NCBI RefSeq assembly: GCF_021655555.1
Contig: NZ_AP023086.1
Span: 3,316,685 to 3,380,684, forward strand
Direction of reading: 5' to 3'
Origin: Marinagarivorans cellulosilyticus
Lineage (GTDB): Bacteria > Pseudomonadota > Gammaproteobacteria > Pseudomonadales > Cellvibrionaceae
DNA length: 64,000 bases
The translations under genes and the position numbers were made by a program. Below are positions 50,787 through 60,147 of this stretch, in pieces (the first letter of the stretch is position 1; the number at the start of each line of letters is the position of its first letter). The notes below the pieces were generated by a model that made no database searches, was not told the origin of the DNA, and was given only the letters and a program-made list of their open reading frames with translations.

Positions 50787-51566
50787 TTAAGCGCGAACGG
50801 CGTCTTCGTCGTCCTCATCATCTTCTGCTTCAAGTGCTTCATACATACGCTTATTTAACTGACTCAGCGTGACGATTAGGCAAAGCACCAACATGATCAT
50901 GGCAAAACAGAAAATGAAGAGCCCCATGGTTAAGGGTTCAACCCCAGACTCTGGCATCAAAAGGTTGTGATTTGGTGTCATAATCATGGCCTCCATGCCG
51001 ACGTAGTGCATGCCGCAAACAGCAAAGGCCATAACAAACGAAGCGCCAATCATTTGCAGCGTGCCTTCAAGGTTGAACGCTAGCCAAAAAGCAGCGGTTG
51101 CCGCGGCGATTCCAATAATGACCGATACAATAACTAATGTGTTGTTGTAGCTCATGTCGGCCGCGGTAATCATGGCGGCCATGCCGCTGTAGTGCATGCT
51201 CGATACCCCCGCACCCGCAATTACGCCTGCAATTAGCAGCATCGCTAATGAATTAGGGCGAATGCTTAGCAGGTAAAGCCCTAGGCCGACCACGAATACA
51301 GCAATAGCAAGAGAGGCTGCTGTGAGTAATGGATCATAAACGACAGGCATGCCCATATCGTAAGCGATCATGCCAATAAAGTGCATTGCCCATACGGCGC
51401 CGCCACCCAAAGCAAACGATGCAGAAATAATCCATTTTCCGCGTTGGCCTTCTTGGGCGTTGCGGATGCCGCGAACAAGTTGAAGCCCCGTGTATGAACC
51501 AAAGGCTGCAATGAAATATGAGAGCGCTACAAGAAAATAGTTGTAGCCAGGTTCGGCGTGGATCAC
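50787..51566 (-). CDS. MHYT-domain integral membrane sensor
   Basis: A 259-residue seven-helix membrane protein with the MHYT pattern: MHFIGM, MHYSGM and MHYVGM at helix ends, proposed in the family to bind copper and sense O2, CO or NO. Unlike most relatives there is no GGDEF, EAL or kinase output; the chain stops after the last helix with an acidic tail (EAEDDEDDED). The start is GTG. It is divergent from the Chp chemosensory operon. Confidence 0.88.
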   Translation of the reverse strand: MIHAEPGYNYFLVALSYFIAAFGSYTGLQLVRGIRNAQEGQRGKWIISASFALGGGAVWAMHFIGMIAYDMGMPVVYDPLLTAASLAIAVFVVGLGLYLLSIRPNSLAMLLIAGVIAGAGVSSMHYSGMAAMITAADMSYNNTLVIVSVIIGIAAATAAFWLAFNLEGTLQMIGASFVMAFAVCGMHYVGMEAMIMTPNHNLLMPESGVEPLTMGLFIFCFAMIMLVLCLIVTLSQLNKRMYEALEAEDDEDDEDAVRA

Positions 51567-51913
51567 GAGTTGTGTACTCCTCTAAGTGTGGCGAGTGATA
51601 TTTTAGTAACATGTTTCTAAGTTGGCTTGATGAATCAGCATACTCTGAAATGTAGTTCATGTTAACGCTAGTATTGAACTTGTAATAGGTTAGAATACGC
51701 GCCATTGCTAGTGGCGAGAAGCTCTTGCTGCCAAAAACATTTGGTTTGCGCCATTTTGTTTATTTTTTAAGCAATGCGTTCTTGGTGTCGCTATGATGTA
51801 TTTGGTGGCTTGTGTATTTTCAGTGCTGATGTTGCGTGACACTTCTTGAAGTGTAGCAACGTTCATTACCTGAATAGCTAAACATTATGGTCTTTGACCT
51901 CTAATTCATATTG
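51567..51913. other. Divergent promoter region of MHYT and Chp operon
   Basis: A non-coding interval of about 350 bases that must carry both promoters. I see no clear operator, riboswitch or terminator. Confidence 0.45.
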
Positions 51914-52792
51914 ATGTCTATGCAACAAATTACAGCGCAAAAACCAGCGGCATCTCGCGAGTTTACAGTTGGCATCATTGGGGCTAACCCGAATGCGCTT
52001 GCTGCTTTTAAACGTATCTTCAGTGTTACTGGTTATCGAATTCGTGCATATCGCGCGGTAGCTATTGCCTCGAATGCAACTAGTGTCGCCGGCGATGTTG
52101 ATATTTTAGTGTTATGTGCAAATAACCCTAATGTTATGGCGCACTGGTTTAGTCGTCGCGAGTCAGGTGATATTCAAAAACCGATTATCCGTTTGGCCAA
52201 AACAGGCAGCGCCCTTATTGGTGATGAATTGATTGTCCCTGTTCCACTAAACCCGAGTAAATTCTTAAAAACCTTAGATGACTATACGATTAAAGAGTTA
52301 AAGTTTTTCCCTGAGTTTGAGATCGGTCGTGATGATGGTCGGGTTTCGGGTGAGACCTTGGCAGGTATTCGATTATTAAAAGGTGGCGTTGGTGATAATG
52401 TCCTTCCGGGCTTAAAACGGGCATTGGTCGTTGACGATAGCTTGCCGGTGCGCAAGCAAATAGAAATTCAATTTAGCTTGCTTGGCGTGCAGGCGCATTT
52501 GGTCGAGAGTGCCGAGCTGGCATTAGAGCAAATGCAGCGTATCCAATACGACGTAATTTTCTTAGATGTTGTTATGCCTGGCATGGATGGTTATGCCGCT
52601 TGCAAGCGTATACGAAAGTTAAAACAATATAAGTCTACACCTATTGTTCTACTGACAAGCCGGTCTTCTTCTTTCGATAAGTTAAAGGGGGCTTTGGCCG
52701 GCTGCGATACTTATTTAGTTAAACCTATAAATCACAATGACTTTGAAAATGTATTGAAAAAACATTTCAAACCGCAAGGAGATAAACAGTAA
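51914..52792 (+). CDS. Pseudo-receiver plus receiver protein (PilG-like position)
   Basis: The first gene of a Chp-type chemosensory operon. The C-terminal half (about 165-288) is a canonical receiver: ALVVDDS (Asp175/176), phospho-acceptor Asp219 in VIFLDVVMPGMDGY and Lys271 in YLVKPI. The N-terminal half (about 18-130) has receiver-like strand order (FTVGIIGANPNALAAF, VDILVLCANNP, LIVPVPLNPSKFLKTL) but lacks the acidic pocket, acceptor Asp and Lys-Pro pair. It looks like a degenerate pseudo-receiver. Pseudomonas PilG is only about 135 residues. The start is one of several nearby codons (TTG, ATG, ATG). Confidence 0.85.
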   Translation: MSMQQITAQKPAASREFTVGIIGANPNALAAFKRIFSVTGYRIRAYRAVAIASNATSVAGDVDILVLCANNPNVMAHWFSRRESGDIQKPIIRLAKTGSALIGDELIVPVPLNPSKFLKTLDDYTIKELKFFPEFEIGRDDGRVSGETLAGIRLLKGGVGDNVLPGLKRALVVDDSLPVRKQIEIQFSLLGVQAHLVESAELALEQMQRIQYDVIFLDVVMPGMDGYAACKRIRKLKQYKSTPIVLLTSRSSSFDKLKGALAGCDTYLVKPINHNDFENVLKKHFKPQGDKQ

Positions 52793-53154
52793 TGACCACT
52801 AGCAAAATTTTAATTGTTGATGATTCGCCCGTTGATTTGGCTAATTTGAAAGGTATTGTTGAGGAGGCCGGTTATAGCGTTGTGACAGCCTCGGATGGAG
52901 AAGAAGCTTATAAAATTGCTAAGTCGGCGCGCCCAGATTTAATTCTGATGGATGTCGTTATGGAAGGCGTGGATGGTTACGAGGCCTGCCGTTTGATAAC
53001 CAGTGACCATGAAACTGGAAAAATCCCCGTTATTTTTGTTACCAGTAAAAACCAGAAGGCCGATGAGGTCTGGGCAAAAATTCAAGGTGGTAAGGCGGTA
53101 ATTCCTAAGCCGTACAAAAGCGAACAAATTTTAAACGCTATTCAAAGCGCATGA
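52792..53154 (+). CDS. pilH: Single-domain response regulator, PilH-like
   Basis: A 120-residue stand-alone receiver. The acid pocket ILIVDDS (Asp10, 11), acceptor Asp54 in LILMDVVMEGVDGY, Thr in FVTSKNQ and Lys in VIPKPY are intact. The start codon overlaps the previous stop (TAATG), so translation is coupled. By place and size it corresponds to PilH of the Pil-Chp pathway, thought to tune phosphate flow or retraction. Confidence 0.9.
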   Translation: MTTSKILIVDDSPVDLANLKGIVEEAGYSVVTASDGEEAYKIAKSARPDLILMDVVMEGVDGYEACRLITSDHETGKIPVIFVTSKNQKADEVWAKIQGGKAVIPKPYKSEQILNAIQSA

Positions 53155-53167
53155 AGTTAACGGGCTT

Positions 53168-53686
53168 ATGAATAAACTTACTGGCGCTGCTTTTAACCCG
53201 ACTGACGCCATGCCTCAGCCTGTTGATACCCCGATGGCCTCAAATCGTTGGGATAGGCAGCGGGGCTACGGCGTTATTCTTGGCGGTATTCATATCCTGC
53301 TCCCTATTGGTGTGTTCTGTGAGTTTGTTTCCCAGCCAATTTTGACAACTTTGCCCAATTCTCCTAATTATTTCTTAGGTTTGATGAATCTACGTGGCAA
53401 CTTGGCGCCAGTTTACGACATTAACCGCTTTATAGATGGCGACCGTTCCGCCCCTGCCGTGCAGGCTCGCCAGGTTATTATTTTAGGTAAAGGTGACGAT
53501 TGTGCTGCATTACTGTGTGATGCGCCCCCTAGAACGTTCGATTTAACCTACGTTGCTTTTAATAAAGATTTTACCGCTGCACCTGAGTCAATTCAGAATT
53601 TGTTAACCCGCCGGTTTATGATTGATGGTGTTCCGTGGTTTGAGTTGGATTTTCGAAGTACTTTTAAACAATTGGCAGCACAGTAA
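53168..53686 (+). CDS. pilI: CheW-like adaptor, PilI-like
   Basis: A 172-residue coupling protein with a CheW domain (about 45-168) that bridges the chemoreceptor and the CheA kinase. YGVILGGIHILLPIGVFCEF opens the domain, and NYFLGLMNLRGNLAPVYDI is its signature. The first 40 residues are an unstructured lead. It lies 14 bases after the receiver gene and 35 bases before the receptor gene. Confidence 0.9.
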   Translation: MNKLTGAAFNPTDAMPQPVDTPMASNRWDRQRGYGVILGGIHILLPIGVFCEFVSQPILTTLPNSPNYFLGLMNLRGNLAPVYDINRFIDGDRSAPAVQARQVIILGKGDDCAALLCDAPPRTFDLTYVAFNKDFTAAPESIQNLLTRRFMIDGVPWFELDFRSTFKQLAAQ

Positions 53687-53720
53687 ATTTTAATTTCACG
53701 CTCACCTTGGAGTGATTCTT

Positions 53721-55730
53721 ATGAATTTCCTTTTTAACTTGCGAATATCTCAGAAGATTATGGCGCTTGTCGCTGGTCTTTGTGTGGGTTTTATCGCAAT
53801 TGGTATCGCTTATTTTGTGCAAATTAATATGCAGACACAGCAAGCGAAAGAGCGTGCACAACTCAACCAGTTGCAAGCTGCGTTGGTATCGTTAGCGACG
53901 CAAAGCAGTCAACTTAAGAGTAATTTAGACGGTAAAGCCGATGCTGAGGCATTGCTTGATCAGTTGCGTAGCAGCAAGTTGGCAAATGGTTCCGAGCTAA
54001 GCAATGTCACAGATTTGTTGAATCAATTTCTTGTGGCGGTTGGTGAGCAGGCGGCTGTACAAAGCGGCTTGCTTGAACGCGAAAAGGCGTTGGACGCGGC
54101 GGCGCTCGCGCTCGATGACGTGGTGGTTGACCCGTTGGCACTGGCGCAGTTGCGCGCTGCCGAATTTGCGTATCGTGCACAGCCAACAACGACAGGGTAT
54201 GAAGCTGTTTTTGACAACATCGAGATGGTATCCCGAGAATCGGTGATCAATGCGTTGGAGGTCGTTGATGGCTATTCGGCGGCTTTTGAAGAGTTTGCAT
54301 ATTCTTTGAAAAATGCGCAGGTTCTTAGCGCGCGTGAAGGTGAACTGGAGCGAAGCTTAAATAATGCCTTGGTTGTTTTGGCTGCTACGGTGAACGATCA
54401 AGTTCTATCGACCGAAGCTGCAGCGGCTGAACTGGCACAGTTGATTGTTGCTGCGTTTATTGTGATGGTATTTGTGATCGTGACGGCAACAGCGATGGGG
54501 GTTTACTTTATCTATAAGAGCATTGTTTTCCCTATGGCGCACATACAAAGCGTGATTCGCCGGATTAACCGAGGCAAGCTCAAGGCGCGAGTAAAGCTTA
54601 TTGAAAATGACGAGTTAGGTGATTTAGGGCGTGCTTTTAACCAACTGCTTGATGAGCGTATTCAAAACTTAGAGGAGCAATCGTTAGAGAACGAGCGCCT
54701 AAATAACTCAATTATTTCTTTAATTCGTGCGGTAGGAACTATTGCACGCAAAGACCTCACAATTAAGGTACCTGTGTCTGCCGATATTACCGGTACAGTA
54801 TCGGATGCTATTAACCTATTAACATCAGAAACAGCCAAAACATTGGCCCAAGTGCGCACTATTTCTGGTGAAGTCGATAAAGTTGCCGATGTACTACAGG
54901 TTCAATCATCGGCAGTTGTACGCGTAGCTGAAGATGAGCGTAAACAAGTTATTGCCACTGCCAAGGCGTTAGAAACCTCCGCGCGAGCGATGAACGATAT
55001 TGCTGCTAAAGCAGGTGATGCAGATAGCTTAGCCAAAGAGGCGATCTCTAGTACGCAACAAGCGCGTGAGTCGGTAGAAGGCGCGGTTGCCAGTATTTTA
55101 GGTATTCGCGAAACCATTTCCGAAACAGAAAAGCGTATTAAGCGCTTGGGCGACCGCTCGCAAGAAGTTTCTGGGATTGTGAGCTTGATTAACACCATTG
55201 CTGAACGAACACACATACTGGCCCTAAATGCCAGTATGCATGCGGCTTCTGCGGGTGAAGCGGGTAAAGGGTTTGCGGTTGTTGCCGATGAGGTTCAGCG
55301 CTTGGCTGAAAATGCCCGTGAAGCAACAGCGGACATTTCTTCAATGGTAAACAATATTCGTGTCGAGACATCGGATACGGTAAATATTATGAATAAGCTT
55401 ATTGCCGAAGTGGCGGCGGGCACAAAGACTGCTGAATTGGCAGGGCGCCGTATGAACGATACCGACAAAACGACTAATGAGCTTGTGCAGCTTGTTGCGG
55501 TTATGGCGCAAAGTGCGATTAGACAAGCTGAAGTAACGAGTCGAGTGCGTGACCGAGCGATGATTATTCGAAACTTTACCGAAAAAACGGGTAGTCAGCT
55601 GGGGCAGCAAAAAGCCTATACCGATGGTTTGAAAAATCAATCTGCTTCTCTGGTTGCTCAGGTAAACCTCTTTAAGTTGCCCAGCGAACTGCTCGAAGCA
55701 GAGTCCGCACTTTTGACTAAAGCCAGTTAG
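53721..55730 (+). CDS. pilJ: PilJ-like methyl-accepting chemotaxis protein
   Basis: The receptor of the Chp system. TM1 is near residues 13-36. A large periplasmic region of about 200 residues (two PilJ-type helical modules) is followed by TM2 near 240-262, a HAMP domain and the cytoplasmic signalling coiled coil. The hairpin tip is IAERTHILALNASMHAASAG; the substitution of usual Glu/Ala residues (NASMHAASAG) is characteristic of PilJ. FAVVADEVQRLAENAREAT follows. The ATG with GGAG eight bases upstream is preferred to a GTG nine bases earlier. Confidence 0.92.
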   Translation: MNFLFNLRISQKIMALVAGLCVGFIAIGIAYFVQINMQTQQAKERAQLNQLQAALVSLATQSSQLKSNLDGKADAEALLDQLRSSKLANGSELSNVTDLLNQFLVAVGEQAAVQSGLLEREKALDAAALALDDVVVDPLALAQLRAAEFAYRAQPTTTGYEAVFDNIEMVSRESVINALEVVDGYSAAFEEFAYSLKNAQVLSAREGELERSLNNALVVLAATVNDQVLSTEAAAAELAQLIVAAFIVMVFVIVTATAMGVYFIYKSIVFPMAHIQSVIRRINRGKLKARVKLIENDELGDLGRAFNQLLDERIQNLEEQSLENERLNNSIISLIRAVGTIARKDLTIKVPVSADITGTVSDAINLLTSETAKTLAQVRTISGEVDKVADVLQVQSSAVVRVAEDERKQVIATAKALETSARAMNDIAAKAGDADSLAKEAISSTQQARESVEGAVASILGIRETISETEKRIKRLGDRSQEVSGIVSLINTIAERTHILALNASMHAASAGEAGKGFAVVADEVQRLAENAREATADISSMVNNIRVETSDTVNIMNKLIAEVAAGTKTAELAGRRMNDTDKTTNELVQLVAVMAQSAIRQAEVTSRVRDRAMIIRNFTEKTGSQLGQQKAYTDGLKNQSASLVAQVNLFKLPSELLEAESALLTKAS

Positions 55731-55741
55731 TAGGCTGCACC

Positions 55742-58700
55742 GTGGCATACGACAGCTTATCGGCCGATCAGCAAGAGCTTCTTGATTTATTGCGCAATGA
55801 AATTGCGGATTATGTAGGCTCCGAGCCCGAATATTTGTGGAGCGATCACTGCATATGGTCTGAGCATTTTCAGTATGTCGGAGGGCAGTTAGAGCATTTA
55901 TCTCGTGCAGTGCAAATGGTTGGGCTTGCAGGCTTGGCCATCAGCTGTGACTATCTGGTTAAAACTTTTTATGAGTTAGCCGCGCTTAAATTGCCACCGC
56001 CAGAACCTGTGCAGGTGGCGGTGTCGCGTTGGCCGATTGTTTTTTTAGGCTATTTACAAGGTGTGTTGGCCAAAGGAATTACTGCAAGCGGTGCGCAAGA
56101 ATTAATTACTTACTTAACTGGTCCAGATTGGCCAATGCCATTATCTGCAGAAGATAGGCAGTCGCTATTGGCTGCCTTTGCTGCATCAGATGTAATAGTG
56201 GATGAACATGAAAATCTTTATCCGCAGGCTGTTTCTGATGAAGATGCCAGCTTGGCTGCGCCCGATGATGTTCGGCCTGAGTTGCTGGATGGTTTAATTA
56301 CCGAATTGCCTGCACAGTCAGAATCATTTTCAGCCTCTATAGAACATTATATTCGAACGGGTGACGGCTCTTATTTGCTGACGGCCCAGCGGGTGGCGCA
56401 CACCATTAAAGGTGCAGGCAATGTTGTCGGCATTCATGGCATCGCTAACTTAATGCATTACTGCGAGGATTTGCTTGAGGTTCACCAAAAAGGTGCTAGC
56501 GCTGGTGATGGCTTTGCGGACCTGTTATTAGATGCTGCAGACTGCCTAGCTAACATTTCAGATTACTTGCAAGGCTTTGCGCCTGCTCCTGATAATGTTG
56601 GTGCTTTGCTGGAGCAATTGCTGCAGGTGTTACGTGGTGATGCCTCGCTTAGCGAACCTGAAATGCCTGAATCGATGGCGCCACCTTTATTGCGCGAGTC
56701 AGTAGAGCCGCTAGTGAATAAAAGAGGCGCTGTTGTTGAATTGGAGGATGAGCTTAGTAACGAAGCGTTGGGTTTTGGTGATGTAGATTTAACGATATTG
56801 GACATTAGCCCAGAAGCTGACATGGCGGTTAAAGACGAGCAGGCTCCGTGCGCTGGCAGTGTCGATTTTGATGAAGGGGCCGGTGTTGCTGGTGTGGTCG
56901 ATGTTCATGAAAACATCGATTTTCAAGAAAGCTTTGAGGGTGCAGCATTAACCAAGCAGCCGAATGAACGTTTAGAAATATTGCCAGCAGAGAATACAGC
57001 TGCCAACGAAATGGATATTGTACTAGCCGAAGATATAGCGATTGACCGTCAAGCTATTGATGAGCTGCTTGTTGATGACGCTGAGCTTTTTGCGGTGCTA
57101 GAGGATAGTGCTGATGATTCGTCCTTGAGTGATATTGATGCGCTTTTGGATGAGGTTGATATTGATGATGTTGGTTTAGATGCATTATTTGGCGATGAGT
57201 TATTAGATATTGAGGCTCTGGCATCGCAAGCTGTTGAGGAGCACTCGGGCGATAATATTGCGGCCCAAAATGAGGATTCGATTGCTGAGCAATTGGTGCC
57301 GTCCGATGAGGCGTCAGCTGCTGATGTCGATATACAAGCGCAAGATATTTCTTCGTCACTTGAGCCTAAAATTCAACCTCAGTTTACCGGCGAGAACAAG
57401 AGTGCCAATGAAGAGGAGGATTCAAAACCTCAGTTTAACCTTACTATCTCAGATGATAAGGCGACGGACTTGTTGCGTGTTGCAGGTGAAATTCAAATTG
57501 CCAATACCCAAATATTGTCGCGCGCAGGAGCGGCTCAAGGCGTTATTGAGTCGGTCTTGCGTTTTCAGAATCAATTGCTGGAGTTAGCTGAAGATTTAGA
57601 TAAACGCTTAGCGCGTGAAGGCGCAATGTCGGTAGCGGCTGGCATTAGCGGCGAGTCTGAAATGGATCCTTTGGAGCTTGAGCGGTATAACGAGCTGCAC
57701 AGTTTTGCGAGCCGCTTGCAGGAAGTGACAACCGATGCCAAAGAGGCAGTCAAAGATGTGGATCAATCGCTGCTCGAATTAAAAGGTATCGTCACCGATC
57801 AGCGCCAAATGGGTTTTGAAATGCAAAACCAAGTGCTGGGTATTAGGATGTTGCCGGCGTCTGTTCTTACGTCTCGTTTTTCTCGCGCAGTAAGGCAAGC
57901 TGCTCGGCTAACGAAAAAGTCGGCGGTGCTCGCTGTAGAGGGCGATGATGTCATGGTTGATTCGAGGGTGCTGCATACAATTGCTGACCCGATTCTGCAT
58001 CTGTTACGCAACGCAGTTGATCACGGTTTAGAAACGACGGCGGCCGCTCGAGAGGCCAATAATAAAAGTGCTGAAGGCGTGGTTACGCTAAGTTTTGAGC
58101 GGGTGGGCGAGTCCGTGCGTATTTGTGTGAAGGACGACGGGCAGGGCATTGATTACGCCGCTATCGAAAAGCTCGCTATCGACAGGGGGCTTATCGCGCC
58201 GGATCATGATCATAGTTCCGCTGAATTACAGCGAGTGATTCTGACGCCAGGGTTTAGTACGCGTGCGCAAGCAACGCAAACTTCAGGGCGAGGCATTGGG
58301 CTTGATGTTGTTAATGATCAGGTGAGGCAGCTTAAAGGCACGCTGACAATGTCGAGTGACCAGGGAGCTGGCACAGAGTTTGAAATATTGGTCCCTATGA
58401 GTGTGATGTCTGCGCACTTATTGATGGTGTCGTGTGAAGAGCAATTGTTGGGGCTTATTAGTCGTGGTTTACAGCAAATTATTTATTTGCAAGCAGGCGA
58501 TATTCAGCAAAATGATCAAGGTGAATATTTTTATCTGTTGCAAGACGATGAGGTACCGGTGTTAGCATTAAATGTTATTGCCGGGTTTGCTTCAGAGGCG
58601 AATATTAGCGCCTGCACAGCGCTACTTATTACGAGTAAGGCTGGTGGAGAGTTGTGTGGCATTGCGGTGGAGCAAATACGAGCAAGTGAAGAGCACGTAA

Positions 58701-59272
58701 TCAAACCTTTAGGTCGCCTAACATACAAACCTATTGGCGTTACAGGGGCGGCTATTTTGGGTAGCGGCTCTATTGCTGCAGTTATGGATGTCCATGATCT
58801 GCCGGCTTTGCGATTTACTAAAGAGGAGCTTCTCCATTGGCAAGAGCGCACCGTGACTGCTCAGCGCGCGCAGCAGTTGGTGCGAAAACCCATTGCATTA
58901 GTCGTTGATGATTCGCTAAGCGCGCGGCGCGCGTTAGCGCAATTTATGGCTGACTTAGGCTACGAGGTTGTGACTGCCAAAGATGGCTTTGAGGCTATTG
59001 CTCAAATTGATAATATTGTCCCCACTGTAGCGCTTATTGATTTAGAAATGCCAAGAATGAATGGTTTAGAGTTGGCTGCGCATATGCGTTCGCAATCGCG
59101 TTATAGCGCCGTTCCTATAGCGATGATTACATCGCGAACTACGGCTCGGCACAAATTATTGGCTGAAAACGCAGGTGTCGATATCTATTTAAATAAGCCC
59201 TGGAGTGACGACGAACTGATAACAGCGTTGACACAACTGATGCCCGACATGGCTCAGGCAGCTAGCGCATAA
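55742..59272 (+). CDS. chpA: ChpA/PilL-like hybrid chemotaxis histidine kinase
   Basis: The kinase of the Chp system (1176 residues). An N-terminal helical region (1-150) precedes one clear HPt domain with VAHTIKGAGNVVG (His220). A long acidic linker (about 300-560) leads to a dimerisation helix pair, an HATPase domain with HLLRNAVDHG, VKDDGQGID and GRGIGLDVV, a CheW-like domain, and a C-terminal receiver (VVDDSLSARR, VALIDLEMPRMNG, YLNKPW). Pseudomonas ChpA carries many HPt units and is over 2400 residues; this one is much shorter. GTG start, 12 bases after pilJ. No CheR or CheB homologue lies in the cluster. Confidence 0.92.
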   Translation: MAYDSLSADQQELLDLLRNEIADYVGSEPEYLWSDHCIWSEHFQYVGGQLEHLSRAVQMVGLAGLAISCDYLVKTFYELAALKLPPPEPVQVAVSRWPIVFLGYLQGVLAKGITASGAQELITYLTGPDWPMPLSAEDRQSLLAAFAASDVIVDEHENLYPQAVSDEDASLAAPDDVRPELLDGLITELPAQSESFSASIEHYIRTGDGSYLLTAQRVAHTIKGAGNVVGIHGIANLMHYCEDLLEVHQKGASAGDGFADLLLDAADCLANISDYLQGFAPAPDNVGALLEQLLQVLRGDASLSEPEMPESMAPPLLRESVEPLVNKRGAVVELEDELSNEALGFGDVDLTILDISPEADMAVKDEQAPCAGSVDFDEGAGVAGVVDVHENIDFQESFEGAALTKQPNERLEILPAENTAANEMDIVLAEDIAIDRQAIDELLVDDAELFAVLEDSADDSSLSDIDALLDEVDIDDVGLDALFGDELLDIEALASQAVEEHSGDNIAAQNEDSIAEQLVPSDEASAADVDIQAQDISSSLEPKIQPQFTGENKSANEEEDSKPQFNLTISDDKATDLLRVAGEIQIANTQILSRAGAAQGVIESVLRFQNQLLELAEDLDKRLAREGAMSVAAGISGESEMDPLELERYNELHSFASRLQEVTTDAKEAVKDVDQSLLELKGIVTDQRQMGFEMQNQVLGIRMLPASVLTSRFSRAVRQAARLTKKSAVLAVEGDDVMVDSRVLHTIADPILHLLRNAVDHGLETTAAAREANNKSAEGVVTLSFERVGESVRICVKDDGQGIDYAAIEKLAIDRGLIAPDHDHSSAELQRVILTPGFSTRAQATQTSGRGIGLDVVNDQVRQLKGTLTMSSDQGAGTEFEILVPMSVMSAHLLMVSCEEQLLGLISRGLQQIIYLQAGDIQQNDQGEYFYLLQDDEVPVLALNVIAGFASEANISACTALLITSKAGGELCGIAVEQIRASEEHVIKPLGRLTYKPIGVTGAAILGSGSIAAVMDVHDLPALRFTKEELLHWQERTVTAQRAQQLVRKPIALVVDDSLSARRALAQFMADLGYEVVTAKDGFEAIAQIDNIVPTVALIDLEMPRMNGLELAAHMRSQSRYSAVPIAMITSRTTARHKLLAENAGVDIYLNKPWSDDELITALTQLMPDMAQAASA

Positions 59273-59438
59273 AATAATGGTTTTTATTGCCCCATTATGA
59301 CGCCTAAAGTTGAATAAATTTTAAGCAGGCTGCGATTTTGTCATAGAATGAAAGTGCTATCGAACTTGCGCGAATAAGGGCGATGTAATACCTGAAAAGT
59401 GCTTCCGTTTAATATACGACGTAAATTACGGTCCTGTT

Positions 59439-59747
59439 ATGACAATCGAAAAAAACTATCTTAAAAGTAAGCCTATTTGTAAGGTTAAATTCATCCTTCC
59501 GAAGCAGCGCTTACAGGGCGCAAAAACCGTTCATTTGGTCGGAACATTTAATGATTGGGATATTGATGCTCAGAAGCTGCGTAAGCAAAAGACAGGTGAG
59601 TTCGCCGCTACACTCTCGCTGCCCGTTGGGGAAAAGCATGAGTTTCGTTATTTATTAGATGGCGAGCATTGGGAAAACGATGAATCGGCCGATCAATACG
59701 TGCCTTCGCGCGTTAGCTACGAAGAAAATTCGGTAGTGGTAGTTTAG
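59439..59747 (+). CDS. CBM48/AMPK-type glycogen-binding domain protein
   Basis: A 102-residue stand-alone early-set domain. VHLVGTFNDWD and FRYLLDGEHWENDE are the hallmarks of CBM48/AMPK-beta glycogen-binding modules (Trp and Lys/Asn contacts). There is no catalytic domain. Proteins of this size occur widely in marine gammaproteobacteria; a role in binding glycogen or regulating its metabolism is inferred. It is a single gene with a strong terminator downstream. Confidence 0.9.
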   Translation: MTIEKNYLKSKPICKVKFILPKQRLQGAKTVHLVGTFNDWDIDAQKLRKQKTGEFAATLSLPVGEKHEFRYLLDGEHWENDESADQYVPSRVSYEENSVVVV

Positions 59748-59756
59748 GGCTTGTTT

Positions 59757-59816
59757 AATTGCGGTAATCGCTTACCGCAATTAAAGCCCTGTACAGCTAC
59801 TGATGCAGGGCTTTTT
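59757..59816. terminator. Tandem hairpins with bidirectional terminator
   Basis: A perfect 11-bp palindrome AATTGCGGTAA-tcgc-TTACCGCAATT is followed by AAAGCCCTG/CAGGGCTTTTT. The second is a Rho-independent terminator. It separates the convergent CBM48 and DUF2288 genes. Confidence 0.85.
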
Positions 59817-59845
59817 CACTTTTTTAAAAGCGTTAATGCGAAACA

Positions 59846-60145
59846 TTACTCCGCTTTTAACTCCTGTATCAGAACCCATGGTGACACGGCAGCAGCCCAT
59901 AGGGTTGGGTTGCTTTTGGACCACAATTGAGCTTGTTCATCATTGACTGGATGAATGGCTTGGCTTTGCGTCCACTCTAAGAACTGTGCCTTGTTATCTT
60001 GGATAAGCTCTGCTCCCACCTCAATTAAGTCCAGTGGCTGCGAGACGTATATCAGCTTCCCGGCAGCAAAAAAGCGTTGTAGTTCTTCCCAGCTGATTTT
60101 GGCCGTCTGAGAAAGCAGCTCTTGTTTTGCGCTTGCTTTATCCAT
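59846..60145 (-). CDS. DUF2288 family protein
   Basis: A 99-residue cytoplasmic protein of the DUF2288 family: KISWEELQRFFAAGKLIYVS, then LDLIEVGAELIQDN and a C-terminal WVLIQELK. Function unknown. It starts two bases after the yajQ stop on the same strand, so the two form a unit. Confidence 0.9.
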   Translation of the reverse strand: MDKASAKQELLSQTAKISWEELQRFFAAGKLIYVSQPLDLIEVGAELIQDNKAQFLEWTQSQAIHPVNDEQAQLWSKSNPTLWAAAVSPWVLIQELKAE

Positions 60146-60147
60146 AA

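Noticed and set aside
53664..55748. Minus-strand frames opposite pilJ
   Set aside because: Shadow frames of a clear chemoreceptor gene.
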